Part shown: positions 16,904-25,011 of the stretch, piece by piece
How the letters are laid out: every line of letters begins with the position of its first letter
How positions within the stretch are numbered: the stretch's first letter is position 1
Position numbers and translations under genes: made by a program
Origin: Petroclostridium sp. X23
Lineage (GTDB): Bacteria > Bacillota > Clostridia > SK-Y3
NCBI RefSeq assembly: GCF_030013905.1
Contig: NZ_CP124862.1
Location: forward strand, 4,281,051-4,345,050
DNA: 64,000 nucleotides
Reading direction: 5' to 3'
Notes under the pieces: model-generated
What the model saw: the letters and a program-made list of their open reading frames with translations, nothing else
Told to the model about the DNA's origin: nothing
The model's database searches: none

Positions 16904-18631
16904 ATGAAGAGGCTTCTAATTATTCTACTCATGGTTACTGTTCTAGCCGCAGCCAGTATCGCATATTATTTATGGCCTAACTACACAGTTGTTTCCACAA
17001 AGCATTCCGGCGAAATACAATTAATTATTGAAGGAGAGCTGGTTAAGGAAAAAGAAGCTCCGGTCATCGAGAATGGAGAAATACTATTGTCTCTTCCTGT
17101 TATTAAGGAATATTTCGATCCGAAAGTATATTGGGATGATAGTAATCAGAAAGTGATATTTACAACATCTGATAAAGTAATAAAAATGAGAACCGACAAT
17201 CTGACAGCGATGGTCAATGCTCGGCCGGTGGACTTGAATATACCTGTAAGACTTGTTGATGAGGTTCCGTATGTTCCTATACAGTTTTTAAGTACTTTGT
17301 TTGGAATAGAGATAGAATGGATAGAGACGAATAACGTGGTAATAGTAGACTATAAAGGCAGCTTCAAACAAACGGCGGAAGTGATTTCAGATCATGCAGT
17401 GATTCGGAAGAACCCTTCCATTAAGGCGCCCGTATTTTTAAATGATTTAAAGACCGGATACACGATGAGAGCATTCGAAGAATATGGAGATAGGTGGTAT
17501 AGAGTAAGGACTGATGATGGCATATTAGGATATATAGAAAAGCGCTTTGTGAAGGTATACCAAGAAGCAGTAAAATCCGTCGGTGTGCAGCCGCAGTCTG
17601 CGCCAAAGTGGAAACCGGAAAACGGTAAAATAAACTTAGTGTGGGAATATGTCCATCGAAGTACCCCGGATATGTCTGGAGTGAAAAAAATTGAAGGACT
17701 GGATGTGGTGTCTCCTACCTGGTTTTCTGTGGTGGACAAGCAGGGAACGGTAGCAAACAAAGGAGATGTAACGTATGTGAATTGGGCACATGAAAAGGGA
17801 TATAAAGTGTGGGGAGTGGTAACTAACAGTTTTGACCCTGATCTTACACATATTATTCTAAATAATTCTGAAACAAGGGAAAAGATCGTACAGCAGATTC
17901 TCGTTTATGCGAAGCTGTATCAGTTAGATGGCATCAATATTGATTTTGAAAATGTGTATCTCAAGGATAAAGATATGCTTACGCAGTTTGTGCGTGAATT
18001 GGTACCAATGCTTAAGGAACAGGGCCTGATCGTATCTATGGATGTGACAGTGAAATCTTCAAGTGAAAATTGGTCTATGTGTTACGATAGAAAGGCTTTG
18101 GCGGAGGTGCTGGATTATATGGCTGTCATGACATATGATCAGCATTGGGCATCAAGTCCCACTGCCGGATCGGTTGCGCAGTTATCATGGGTGGAGTATG
18201 GAATTGAAAAGCTTTTAAATGAAATTCCTTCTGAAAAGCTGTTATTAGGGCTTCCTTTCTACACCCGAGAATGGAAGGAAGAGACTGTTGACGGGAAGAA
18301 AAAAGTTTCTTCACGTGCGATTTCTATGGATACGGCACAAAAAATAATAAAGGAAAAAAATGCGGTTGTCACATGGGATGAAAAAAGCGGGCAAAACTAT
18401 GCAGAATACAAAGAAGGACAAGCCGTTTATAGAATATGGCTGGAAGATGCGCAGTCTATCAATCTTAAATCTTCACTGGTACACAAATATGATCTTGCTG
18501 GAGCAGCAGCATGGAGAAGAGGATTTGAAAGCGAGGATATCTGGAAGGTATTAAATAATAACCTGAAGGAGAAGGAGAATTATACTCAATGGGCAAAAGC
18601 AAATGGATTTGAGGATAAGGTATTTGACTAG
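16904..18631 (+). CDS. Membrane-anchored glycoside hydrolase family 18 protein with SH3b domain
   Basis: A 575-residue exported protein. A signal anchor (about 1-22) is followed by a copper-amine-oxidase-N-like stalk domain (about 45-145), a bacterial SH3 domain (about 150-215, VIRKNPSIKAPV ... GILGYIEKRFVKVY) and a GH18 catalytic barrel (about 240-560). The catalytic motif is DGINIDFE, with the acid/base Glu at its end. GH18 proteins with SH3 or LysM parts in spore formers usually cleave peptidoglycan or spore cortex rather than chitin. The ATG at 16904 is preferred: it is 10 bases after AAGGG, while the in-frame TTG at 16895 is too close to that site. Substrate is inference. Confidence 0.9.
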   Translation: MKRLLIILLMVTVLAAASIAYYLWPNYTVVSTKHSGEIQLIIEGELVKEKEAPVIENGEILLSLPVIKEYFDPKVYWDDSNQKVIFTTSDKVIKMRTDNLTAMVNARPVDLNIPVRLVDEVPYVPIQFLSTLFGIEIEWIETNNVVIVDYKGSFKQTAEVISDHAVIRKNPSIKAPVFLNDLKTGYTMRAFEEYGDRWYRVRTDDGILGYIEKRFVKVYQEAVKSVGVQPQSAPKWKPENGKINLVWEYVHRSTPDMSGVKKIEGLDVVSPTWFSVVDKQGTVANKGDVTYVNWAHEKGYKVWGVVTNSFDPDLTHIILNNSETREKIVQQILVYAKLYQLDGINIDFENVYLKDKDMLTQFVRELVPMLKEQGLIVSMDVTVKSSSENWSMCYDRKALAEVLDYMAVMTYDQHWASSPTAGSVAQLSWVEYGIEKLLNEIPSEKLLLGLPFYTREWKEETVDGKKKVSSRAISMDTAQKIIKEKNAVVTWDEKSGQNYAEYKEGQAVYRIWLEDAQSINLKSSLVHKYDLAGAAAWRRGFESEDIWKVLNNNLKEKENYTQWAKANGFEDKVFD

Positions 18632-18636
18632 GTATT

Positions 18637-18660
18637 GGTTCACAGTTCACAGATTTACAG
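18637..18660. repeat. GTTCACAGTTCACAG heptad repeat copy; rest of the intergenic region
   Basis: Copy of the GTGAACT-type repeat in reverse orientation, immediately after the GH18 gene. The rest of the 18632-18967 gap holds a good terminator (18804-18842) and no gene that I can support. A short frame at about 18750-18794 ends LLMGE and resembles the last residues of Hcp, but this is too little to call a fragment. Confidence 0.5.
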
Positions 18661-18803
18661 TAACAGGTTTAAAGCTATAGATAGGTCACTTTAAGATGCA
18701 GATCAAGTTGATGGAATATTAGTGTTGTTTATATGGTGTCTTTTGTACCTGAGGTAGTCATGTCCGTTCCAACCCTGTTAATGGGTGAATAATAATAGAT
18801 AGG

Positions 18804-18842
18804 AAAAATTCCTCCTTTTGAATAAAAAGGAGGAATTTTTTG
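18804..18842. terminator. Bidirectional-looking intrinsic terminator
   Basis: AAAAATTCCTCCTTTT pairs with AAAAGGAGGAATTTTTT around a short loop. A-run and T-run on either side allow function in both directions. Confidence 0.85.
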
Positions 18843-18967
18843 TTATCCATACTTTTAACATGAGAACAGCACTGGTATAATAAAAATAATACGATTGAAC
18901 TATAACAATACATCCTAAATAAACCGATAATATTATTAAATGACTTTATGAGAGGTTGCGATAATGA

Positions 18968-19591
18968 GTGGGCCTGCTTGATAAATTTACAAAAAAGAAA
19001 ACAATTAATTTCGACAAAAAAGTATTGAGAAAAAATGATATTTCATTACTGATTGTAGATGAAAGATGGAATGCGTTGTTTAAGATACAAGAAAAAAGCA
19101 AGAATATTGTTGAGTGTGAAACTATATTAAGGGAACTCTTGAAAGAGCAGTCACGCCTAATGAGCGAGAGCAAAGACATAGCTCAATCAAAAAAGAGATG
19201 CATGGCACGGATCATGGAACTTACAGAAGAAGCATATGACAAACACAATCCATTAGCGTTGCAGGAGATGCAGGACTGTCAAAAAGAAATAAACCGAGTG
19301 AATGAACGGATAACTGTGATTGAACACGGATTGGATACTATTCCTGATAGAATTAAAGAAGCGAATCTTCAACTACTGGAAGAAACGGTAAAAGAGATCT
19401 ATATAAAAATAGGAACGGGACAAAAAAAAGTTTTAGAATTGGAAACAGAAATAGAACAAATGAAAAACAGGTTAAAACAAGCGGTAGCTGAGAAAGAGGA
19501 ATTAAGTGAATTGGTTACCAATGCATATTCCTATTTTCATGATTTATTGGGCGGCGAAGAATTAGAACGGCTGGATAAAAAGTTTCTTTAG
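18968..19591 (+). CDS. Coiled-coil protein of unknown function
   Basis: A 207-residue soluble, strongly helical protein without signal peptide or membrane segment. The N-terminus (GLLDKFTKKKTINFDKKVLRKNDI) is basic; heptad patterns from about residue 50 to 185 (ETILRELLKEQSRLM, INRVNERITVIEH, KVLELETEIEQMKNRLKQ) predict coiled coils. It ends in LGGEELERLDKKFL. I do not recognise the family. GTG is the start used here, after a weak GAGAGG site 11 bases upstream. The gene is bracketed by inverted copies of the GTGAACTGTGAAC repeat (18637 and 19755), so it may have been inserted between its neighbours. Confidence 0.7.
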   Translation: MGLLDKFTKKKTINFDKKVLRKNDISLLIVDERWNALFKIQEKSKNIVECETILRELLKEQSRLMSESKDIAQSKKRCMARIMELTEEAYDKHNPLALQEMQDCQKEINRVNERITVIEHGLDTIPDRIKEANLQLLEETVKEIYIKIGTGQKKVLELETEIEQMKNRLKQAVAEKEELSELVTNAYSYFHDLLGGEELERLDKKFL

Positions 19592-19774
19592 TTCACAGTT
19601 CACAACAGTCAGAGGTAGTATTAAATAATTAACACAACAATAAAATTGCTATGAATATTAAAATGAGAATGAATGATTTTAAATATTTTATTAGGACAGG
19701 TAGGAACATTAAGATCGAAAAATATTGGATGTTTGCTTACTTATTAAGGCGTTCTGTGAACTGTGAACCGTGAA
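19591..19774. repeat. Intergenic segment bounded by exact 14-bp inverted repeats
   Basis: GTTCACAGTTCACA at 19591-19604 is the exact reverse complement of TGTGAACTGTGAAC at 19755-19768, which continues as CGTGAACC. The 150 bases between are AT-rich and hold no ORF. The left arm begins exactly at the stop codon of the coiled-coil gene and the right arm lies 17 bases before acpS. Confidence 0.6.
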
Positions 19775-19791
19775 CCAATAAGGGAGTGATG

Positions 19792-20172
19792 ATGAAATTG
19801 ATCGTTGGTATAGGTATAGACATTGTCGAAATTGATAGAATTTCCCGGGCAATAATGAAGAATAGCGCTTTTGTCCAAAGGTTTTTTACCGAAAATGAGC
19901 AAGATTATTTTAAAGAGAGAAACAACAGGTATGAAGTGATTGCCGGAAACTTTGCTGCTAAAGAGGCGTTTTCAAAGGCTTTGGGAACGGGGATTAGAAA
20001 CTTTACGCTAAAAGATGTGGAGGTATTAAGAGATCCGGTAGGGAAGCCTTATATTAATTTGTTTAACAATGCTTTTGCTGTAATGCAGGAGTTGGAAATC
20101 TCAAAAATTCACGTATCCATATCTCACTGCAGACAATATGCTGCCGCTAATGTTATAGCGGAGAGGGAGTGA
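19792..20172 (+). CDS. acpS: Holo-[acyl-carrier-protein] synthase
   Basis: A 126-residue 4'-phosphopantetheinyl transferase of the small AcpS type. It moves phosphopantetheine from CoA to acyl carrier protein, essential for fatty acid synthesis. The Mg2+/CoA motifs are clear: GIGIDIVEIDRI near the start and FAAKEAFSKALGTG (about residues 47-60). The C-terminal VSISHCRQYAAANVIAE is family-typical. ATG 19792 is chosen because it is 6 bases after AAGGGA; GTG/ATG codons at 19786 and 19789 are too close. It is 4 bases from nnr and starts the conserved acpS ... alr-mazEF order. Confidence 0.96.
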   Translation: MKLIVGIGIDIVEIDRISRAIMKNSAFVQRFFTENEQDYFKERNNRYEVIAGNFAAKEAFSKALGTGIRNFTLKDVEVLRDPVGKPYINLFNNAFAVMQELEISKIHVSISHCRQYAAANVIAERE

Positions 20173-20176
20173 TCGT

Positions 20177-21733
20177 TTGAAAGTGGCAAGTTGTAGTACC
20201 ATGCGGAAAATCGATAATGATGCTATAGAAAAAATAGGAATTCCCGGTGTTGTTTTAATGGAGAATGCCGGATTAACAGTTGTAGAAGAGATAAAGAAGA
20301 CATTAGGAGAACTAAGTTATAAAAGTGTTATCATTTTTTGTGGAAGAGGAAACAACGGTGGTGATGGATTCGTAATCGCGCGGCACTTATTTAATGCCGG
20401 GGTCAATGTTTTAGTTGTATTGGTGGCTGAGACGAAAGATATAAAAGGAGATGCACTCACTAATTTTAAAATCATACAAAAGCTAGGTGTTAAGATTATA
20501 CAGTCGGTAGACGGACAGTATTTGGAAGAGATTGCTGCAAGCCTGTATTTATGTGACATGGTGGTGGATGCGATTTTTGGTACAGGAATAAAAGGAACTG
20601 TATCCGATGCCGTTGCGGCCATCTTTGATCTGATTAACTCTTCCGGCAGGTGTGTGCTTTCGGTAGATATCCCCAGTGGGATTAACGGAGATTCTGGAAA
20701 AATATGCGGTTCGTGCGTGAATGCAAATAAGACAGTTAGTTTTGTTTTGCCTAAAGTAGGTTTACTTAATTATCCGGCAGCAGACTATGTCGGTCATCTG
20801 GTAGTTTCGGATATATCTATTCCAATGAGTATAATTCAACAGCAGAATATAAATATTAATACTATAGAAAAAGATTATATTAAAGGCTTACTTCCGGTGC
20901 GTATTGCTAATTCGAATAAGGGGGATTATGGGAAGGTTTTAATAATCGCAGGGTCAACCGGTATGACAGGAGCAGCAGCTTTAGCGGGATTGGCAGCAGT
21001 CAGGGCTGGAGCGGGGCTGGTTACCGTAGGAATACCTAAAAGTCTTAATCCTGTAATGGAAATAAAGCTTACAGAAGTAATGACGCTCCCTTTAGAAGAA
21101 GATGATGATGGGATATTGGTATACAGCAGTATAGATAAAATTCTTGATAAAATGAGAAAAACAGACGTATTGGTATTTGGTCCCGGATTATCAGTGAATC
21201 AGGGAATAGCAGACATTTTGGAAGCTGTTTTAAGACAAAGTAATATCCCTGTTGTTATTGATGCGGATGGTATAAATGCGCTGTCTGCGAATATAAATGT
21301 ATTAAAAGAGTGTAAGTGCCCTATTATTATTACCCCGCACCCTGGAGAGATGTCACGGTTAACAGGGCTGGAAATCCCATCCATTGAGGCAGATAGAATT
21401 GAAATAGCTAAAAATTTTGCTGCACAGTGGAATGTGACTGTAGTATTAAAAGGAGCCAGGACAATTATTGCACATCCCAATGGCGAAGTATTCATCAATT
21501 GTACCGGTAATCCGGGGATGGCGACCGGCGGTACTGGAGATGTGCTTGCCGGTGTTATTGCATCTCTGATAGGCCAAGGTTTAGAGGCGTTCGATGCTGC
21601 GGTAGCAGGAGTATACATTCATGGTGCTGCAGGTGATTTGCAGGCTTTTGAAAAAGGAGAATACGGTCTGATAGCCTCAGACATAATAAATGGTATCCCA
21701 GCGGTGTTACAGCAACTCGCTCTCGGAAAATGA
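20177..21733 (+). CDS. nnr: Bifunctional NAD(P)H-hydrate epimerase / ADP-dependent dehydratase
   Basis: A 518-residue fusion that repairs damaged NADH and NADPH hydrates. The N-terminal YjeF_N epimerase domain (about 1-215) has CGRGNNGGDGFVIARHL and the DAIFGTGIKG segment. The C-terminal ribokinase-like dehydratase domain (about 235-515) has VLVFGPGLS, TPHPGEMSRL, VVLKGARTII and the nucleotide motif NPGMATGGTGDVLAG. It starts at TTG, 4 bases after the acpS stop. The acpS-nnr pair is common in clostridia. It appears intact. Confidence 0.96.
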   Translation: MKVASCSTMRKIDNDAIEKIGIPGVVLMENAGLTVVEEIKKTLGELSYKSVIIFCGRGNNGGDGFVIARHLFNAGVNVLVVLVAETKDIKGDALTNFKIIQKLGVKIIQSVDGQYLEEIAASLYLCDMVVDAIFGTGIKGTVSDAVAAIFDLINSSGRCVLSVDIPSGINGDSGKICGSCVNANKTVSFVLPKVGLLNYPAADYVGHLVVSDISIPMSIIQQQNININTIEKDYIKGLLPVRIANSNKGDYGKVLIIAGSTGMTGAAALAGLAAVRAGAGLVTVGIPKSLNPVMEIKLTEVMTLPLEEDDDGILVYSSIDKILDKMRKTDVLVFGPGLSVNQGIADILEAVLRQSNIPVVIDADGINALSANINVLKECKCPIIITPHPGEMSRLTGLEIPSIEADRIEIAKNFAAQWNVTVVLKGARTIIAHPNGEVFINCTGNPGMATGGTGDVLAGVIASLIGQGLEAFDAAVAGVYIHGAAGDLQAFEKGEYGLIASDIINGIPAVLQQLALGK

Positions 21734-21754
21734 GCCTCCATAGGAGGAATTTGC

Positions 21755-22201
21755 ATGAAGGTAAAAGAAATTATGACTTCAGATGTAGTAGGCGTTGCTA
21801 GAAATGCGACTATTGAAGAAGTGGCACATATTATGGTAGATAAAAGAATTACCAGTGTACCTGTTGTAGATGAAAACAACTGTGTAGTTGGTATCGTCTC
21901 AGAAAAAGATTTGATATACAAGGATGTGAATCCTACTGCACCGGCTACAGTAGAATATTTAGGAGGCATTATTTTTCTTGACGGGGTCGATGAATATCAA
22001 ACGGAATTGAGAAAGCTGACAGCGACACAAGTAGAGGAAATGATGAGCAAAGATGTTGTTACTATTCAAGAAGAAGATAATGTAAATGAAGCTGCACGCA
22101 TTCTTGCCCACGAGGGAATAAGCAGTGTACCTGTCCTCAAAAATGATAAGCTGGTTGGAATCGTAAGTTGTAGCGATATCATTAAAACACTGATACAATA
22201 G
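21755..22201 (+). CDS. CBS-domain-pair protein
   Basis: A 148-residue protein made of two CBS domains and nothing else. The repeats begin VKEIMTSDVVGVARNATIEEVAHIM and VEEMMSKDVVTIQEEDNVNEAARIL, each ending in a VPVV/VPVL-GIVS strand. Such stand-alone pairs bind adenosine nucleotides or similar ligands and serve as energy or ligand sensors; the partner is unknown. It starts 21 bases after nnr with a GGAGGA site and is probably in the same transcript. A palindromic heptad-repeat element follows. Confidence 0.92.
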   Translation: MKVKEIMTSDVVGVARNATIEEVAHIMVDKRITSVPVVDENNCVVGIVSEKDLIYKDVNPTAPATVEYLGGIIFLDGVDEYQTELRKLTATQVEEMMSKDVVTIQEEDNVNEAARILAHEGISSVPVLKNDKLVGIVSCSDIIKTLIQ

Positions 22202-22202
22202 A

Positions 22203-22266
22203 GAGTGAGGAGTGGGGAGTGAGGAGTAAATAAAAACTCCTCACTCCCCACTCCCCACTCCTCACT
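22203..22266. repeat. GTGAGGAGT/ACTCCCC heptad palindrome
   Basis: The left arm is built from GAGTGAG, GAGTGGG and GAGTGAG units; after AAATAAA the right arm is built from the complementary CTCACTC and CCCACTC units. It forms a stem of more than 20 base pairs between the CBS and gerS-like genes. A related element follows alr at 24102-24184. Confidence 0.72.
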
Positions 22267-22293
22267 TATAATTAATAGTCAGGAGGGAATCCA

Positions 22294-22920
22294 TTGAAAA
22301 GGTGTAAGTACTTTTTACTGCTGCTTACACTAATGACAATACTGTGCTCATGCGGTAATAACGATGAGATCGCAGATACATATACACGGATTTATGAAAA
22401 GTATAAGGATATCGAAAGCTACAAATGTGAAATGTTTATGAATATCACTAGTAATAGGACAGTAAGACAATACAGGCTGAAACAATATTATAAAGCTCCT
22501 GATAATTACAAGGTAGAAATGCTGGAGCCGGAAGAAGTGAAAGGACTGGTAACAGTATATTCATCCGGAAATGTTACCACCTTGCATCCTGAGATCAAGG
22601 GGAAGTTCACTCTATTAAACTTTAATCCTATTGGCGAATCATATGTCTTTCTTCCGGACTTTTTTGAGGCATATTACAAATCAGAGAAAACTTCAGTAAC
22701 TGCATCAGGTGAAAAAGAAGGCAGATATACCTTGCTAAAAGCAGATATACCTGGCAGCAGCATATATAGATTCAGCCAGAGTTTGTGGATTGAAAACAAG
22801 TTACTTCTGCCGCACAGAATGGAAATCTATGATATTAACAATAAACCGGTCATATCGATTCGGTTCATCGACATTGAATTTGATGTACCATTCGAAGATC
22901 AGGTTTTTCAGATTGAATAA
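22294..22920 (+). CDS. gerS: GerS/YdcC-type lipoprotein (LolA-like fold)
   Basis: A 208-residue lipoprotein: signal peptide of about 20 residues ending in the lipobox LCSC, then a LolA/LolB-like beta domain (YKDIESYKCEMFMNI, YKAPDNYKVEML, VYSSGNVTTLHPE, HRMEIYDINNKPVISIRF). In Bacillus the homologous ydcC and in Clostridioides difficile gerS lie directly before alr; GerS there is needed for cortex breakdown during spore germination. Here it is also directly before alr (14 bases), which is the main support for the symbol. The lipoprotein and fold are seen; the germination role is inferred from synteny. Confidence 0.8.
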   Translation: MKRCKYFLLLLTLMTILCSCGNNDEIADTYTRIYEKYKDIESYKCEMFMNITSNRTVRQYRLKQYYKAPDNYKVEMLEPEEVKGLVTVYSSGNVTTLHPEIKGKFTLLNFNPIGESYVFLPDFFEAYYKSEKTSVTASGEKEGRYTLLKADIPGSSIYRFSQSLWIENKLLLPHRMEIYDINNKPVISIRFIDIEFDVPFEDQVFQIE

Positions 22921-22934
22921 CTGGGGGTTCACCG

Positions 22935-24101
22935 ATGATGAAGTTTTTGAAGAGAACATGGGCAGAGATTAATCTCGATAATATCGCTCATAATATAAAG
23001 GAAATAAGAAAAATTACATCAGAAAGCGCAGAAATCATGGCAGTAACCAAAGCAGACGCTTATGGGCATGGGTTTCTGGAAGTATCGAAAACATTGCTTG
23101 AGAATGGCGCAGACAGATTGGCTGTTGCTTTGCTGGACGAAGCTAAACAGTTAAGGGCGCATGGAATTCATGTACCGATAATGATTTTGGGATATACACC
23201 GGAGCAATATGCGGATGAACTGGTTGAGCTGGATATTATACAAACCGTGTATAATTATCCGATGGCTCAGGCCATTTCAATGGCTGCATCTAAACAAAGA
23301 AAAAAAAGCAGAGTCCATATCAAGCTTAATACAGGTATGACCCGTATCGGATTTGACAGCAGCAATGATGCGGTTAGTACGGTTTTAAATATTTCAAGAC
23401 TTCCCGGTATAGAGATTGAAGGCATATTCACTCATTTTGCATCAGCTGATGAAAAAGACGCTGATTATACAAGACTGCAATTTGAAAGATTTATGTCGGT
23501 TTGCAATAGATTGGAGAAGAATGGTCTTCATATTCCCATTAAACATGTATGCAACAGTGCCGGGATTATTCAATTTCCTGAAATGCACCTTGATATGGTA
23601 AGACCGGGTATCATACTATATGGACTTTATCCGTCGGATGAAGTAGATGAAAAAAAGATAGATCTAAAACCCGCAATGGAATTGAAATCTGTTATTTCAC
23701 ATTTACAAGAAGTAGAAAGTAATGTTCCGGTCAGTTATGGGAGAGTCTATAAAACTGCCAGAAAAAGCACACTTGCAACGATTCCGGTGGGATATGCCGA
23801 TGGGTTTAGCAGAGTGCTTACAGGTAAAGCGGCAATGATCGCAAGTGGGAAGACTGTTCCTGTAGTCGGAAGAATATGTATGGACCAGTGTATGATTGAT
23901 GTTACGGATGTTAACAATATTAATATTGGTGATGAGGTTGTAATATTTGGAAGCTCTAATGGAATAAATATATCAATAGATGATGTCGCGAAAGCATTAG
24001 GCACTATCAATTATGAGATTGTGTGTATGATAGGCAAAAGAGTACCGCGGGTTTATATAAAGAATGGGGAAGTAGTTGAAGTGCTTAATTACCTGATATG
24101 A
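22935..24101 (+). CDS. alr: Alanine racemase
   Basis: A 388-residue PLP enzyme that makes D-alanine for peptidoglycan. The PLP lysine is in AVTKADAYGHG (about residues 35-45), substrate and cofactor contacts in HIKLNTGMTRIGF and CNSAGI, and the second catalytic base, Tyr, in the VSYGRVYKT region (about 262-270). IPVGYADGFSR and GRICMDQCMIDV are also typical. It is of normal length and intact. It follows the gerS-like gene in an operon and precedes mazEF, the order known from Bacillus. An alternative start is the second ATG (22938). Confidence 0.97.
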   Translation: MMKFLKRTWAEINLDNIAHNIKEIRKITSESAEIMAVTKADAYGHGFLEVSKTLLENGADRLAVALLDEAKQLRAHGIHVPIMILGYTPEQYADELVELDIIQTVYNYPMAQAISMAASKQRKKSRVHIKLNTGMTRIGFDSSNDAVSTVLNISRLPGIEIEGIFTHFASADEKDADYTRLQFERFMSVCNRLEKNGLHIPIKHVCNSAGIIQFPEMHLDMVRPGIILYGLYPSDEVDEKKIDLKPAMELKSVISHLQEVESNVPVSYGRVYKTARKSTLATIPVGYADGFSRVLTGKAAMIASGKTVPVVGRICMDQCMIDVTDVNNINIGDEVVIFGSSNGINISIDDVAKALGTINYEIVCMIGKRVPRVYIKNGEVVEVLNYLI

Positions 24102-24184
24102 TAGTGAGGAGTCAGGAGTGAGGAGTAATTAGATGAAAGTTGGTTTATTTATTCTCCCCACTCCCCACGATCCACTTTCCACTA
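24102..24184. repeat. Second GTGAGGAGT/CTCCCCACT heptad element
   Basis: GTGAGGAGTCAGGAGTGAGG after the alr stop is answered by CTCCCCACTCCCCAC ... CCACT at 24153-24184. It is a more degenerate version of the palindrome at 22203-22266; the two copies bracket gerS-alr. Confidence 0.6.
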
Positions 24185-24192
24185 ATATTTTA

Positions 24193-24222
24193 TTGACTTG
24201 TCCTATATAAAAAGTATATAAT
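24193..24222 (+). promoter_or_regulatory. Sigma-A promoter for mazEF
   Basis: TTGACT (24193-24198), 18-base spacer and TATAAT (24217-24222), about 105 bases upstream of the antitoxin start. It suggests mazEF has its own promoter in addition to read-through from alr. Confidence 0.62.
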
Positions 24223-24325
24223 AATGTATATATGTCTATATATATCATATATGCGATTGTACTGCAAAAGCATTGTACATTATTTTGTTTTCCCTAAGAA
24301 ATCTAAGAATGGGGGCTTGGTTTTT

Positions 24326-24601
24326 TTGTCACACCTTAAGAAGATATTAATAAGTCTTCCTGATAGCCTCTTGCAGGAAGTTGACTCCATTGTAACGGTA
24401 GAAAAGATTAATCGGAGTGAATTTGTTAGAGAGGCTATGCGACTTTATATCAGGGAAAGAAGAAGGATAGAGATGCGGGATAAGATGAAAAAGGGTTATC
24501 AAGAAATGGCTGATATCAACTTAAAGCTAGCTGAGATGTGTTTTGATGCTGATAGTGAATTGCAGTTGAATTATGAGGAAAAACTAGCGGAGTGTGAATA
24601 A
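24326..24601 (+). CDS. mazE: Ribbon-helix-helix antitoxin MazE/NdoAI (EndoAI)
   Basis: A 91-residue CopG-type ribbon-helix-helix protein: the beta strand and helices KKILISLPDSLLQEVDSIV and RSEFVREAMRLYIRERR (about residues 4-50), then an acidic C-terminal helix (KKGYQEMADINLKLAEMCF) matching the toxin-binding tail of Bacillus EndoAI. It neutralises MazF and represses the operon. TTG 24326 is chosen as start, 10 bases after GGGGG; an upstream in-frame ATG at 24224 would add an unrelated AT-rich stretch and overlap the promoter. It ends 1 base before the toxin start. Confidence 0.92.
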   Translation: MSHLKKILISLPDSLLQEVDSIVTVEKINRSEFVREAMRLYIRERRRIEMRDKMKKGYQEMADINLKLAEMCFDADSELQLNYEEKLAECE

Positions 24602-24602
24602 A

Positions 24603-24953
24603 GTGGTTGTTAAAAGAGGAGATATTTATTACGCCGACTTGAGTCCTGTAATTGGTTCGGAACAGGGAGGAATAAGACCTGTTCTTATTGTTCAGAATGA
24701 TGTAGGCAACAGATATAGTCCTACTGTAATAGCCGCTGCGATTACTTCGCAGATTAATAAAGCGAAACTGCCTACACACATAGAAATAAATGCTCAAGAA
24801 TTTGGTTTGTCAAAAGACTCTGTGATTCTTTTAGAGCAAATTAGAACCATAGACAAAAAGCGGCTAAAAGAGAAAATAGGGCGGCTGGATGATGAGTTGA
24901 TGGAAAAAGTCAACGATGCGTTAAGTATTAGTTTTGGGTTGGTAGAGTTATAA
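24603..24953 (+). CDS. mazF: mRNA interferase toxin MazF/NdoA (EndoA)
   Basis: A 116-residue PemK/MazF endoribonuclease, the same length as Bacillus subtilis EndoA and very similar throughout (VVKRGDIYYADLSPVIGSEQ, GGIRPVLIVQND, SVILLEQIRTIDKKRL). It cuts single-stranded mRNA at short U-rich sites. The Arg in the GIRPVLIVQ strand and the Thr/Ser around AAAITSQ contribute to the active site. GTG 24603 aligns with the Bacillus start and lies 10 bases after CGGAG; an upstream GTG at 24594 overlaps the antitoxin and has no ribosome binding site. It is the last gene of the alr-mazEF block. Confidence 0.97.
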   Translation: MVVKRGDIYYADLSPVIGSEQGGIRPVLIVQNDVGNRYSPTVIAAAITSQINKAKLPTHIEINAQEFGLSKDSVILLEQIRTIDKKRLKEKIGRLDDELMEKVNDALSISFGLVEL

Positions 24954-25011
24954 CTTAAATGAAAAGATTTCAACTCTCAGTTTTGCGGTTTTTCATAGAA
25001 AAGGGGAGAAA

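Noticed and set aside
18745..18795. A short frame ending LLMGE with bases matching the end of hcp (ATGGGTGAATAATAA).
   Set aside because: Only about 15 bases match and the upstream codons do not resemble Hcp, so chance is a sufficient explanation.
22203..24184. Heptad palindromes considered as a CRISPR array.
   Set aside because: The repeats are 7-base units without regular unique spacers, and no cas gene is present.
24224..24325. An N-terminal extension of the MazE antitoxin from ATG 24224.
   Set aside because: The extension overlaps the promoter -10 region, is AT-rich and has no counterpart in known antitoxins; TTG 24326 has the ribosome binding site.
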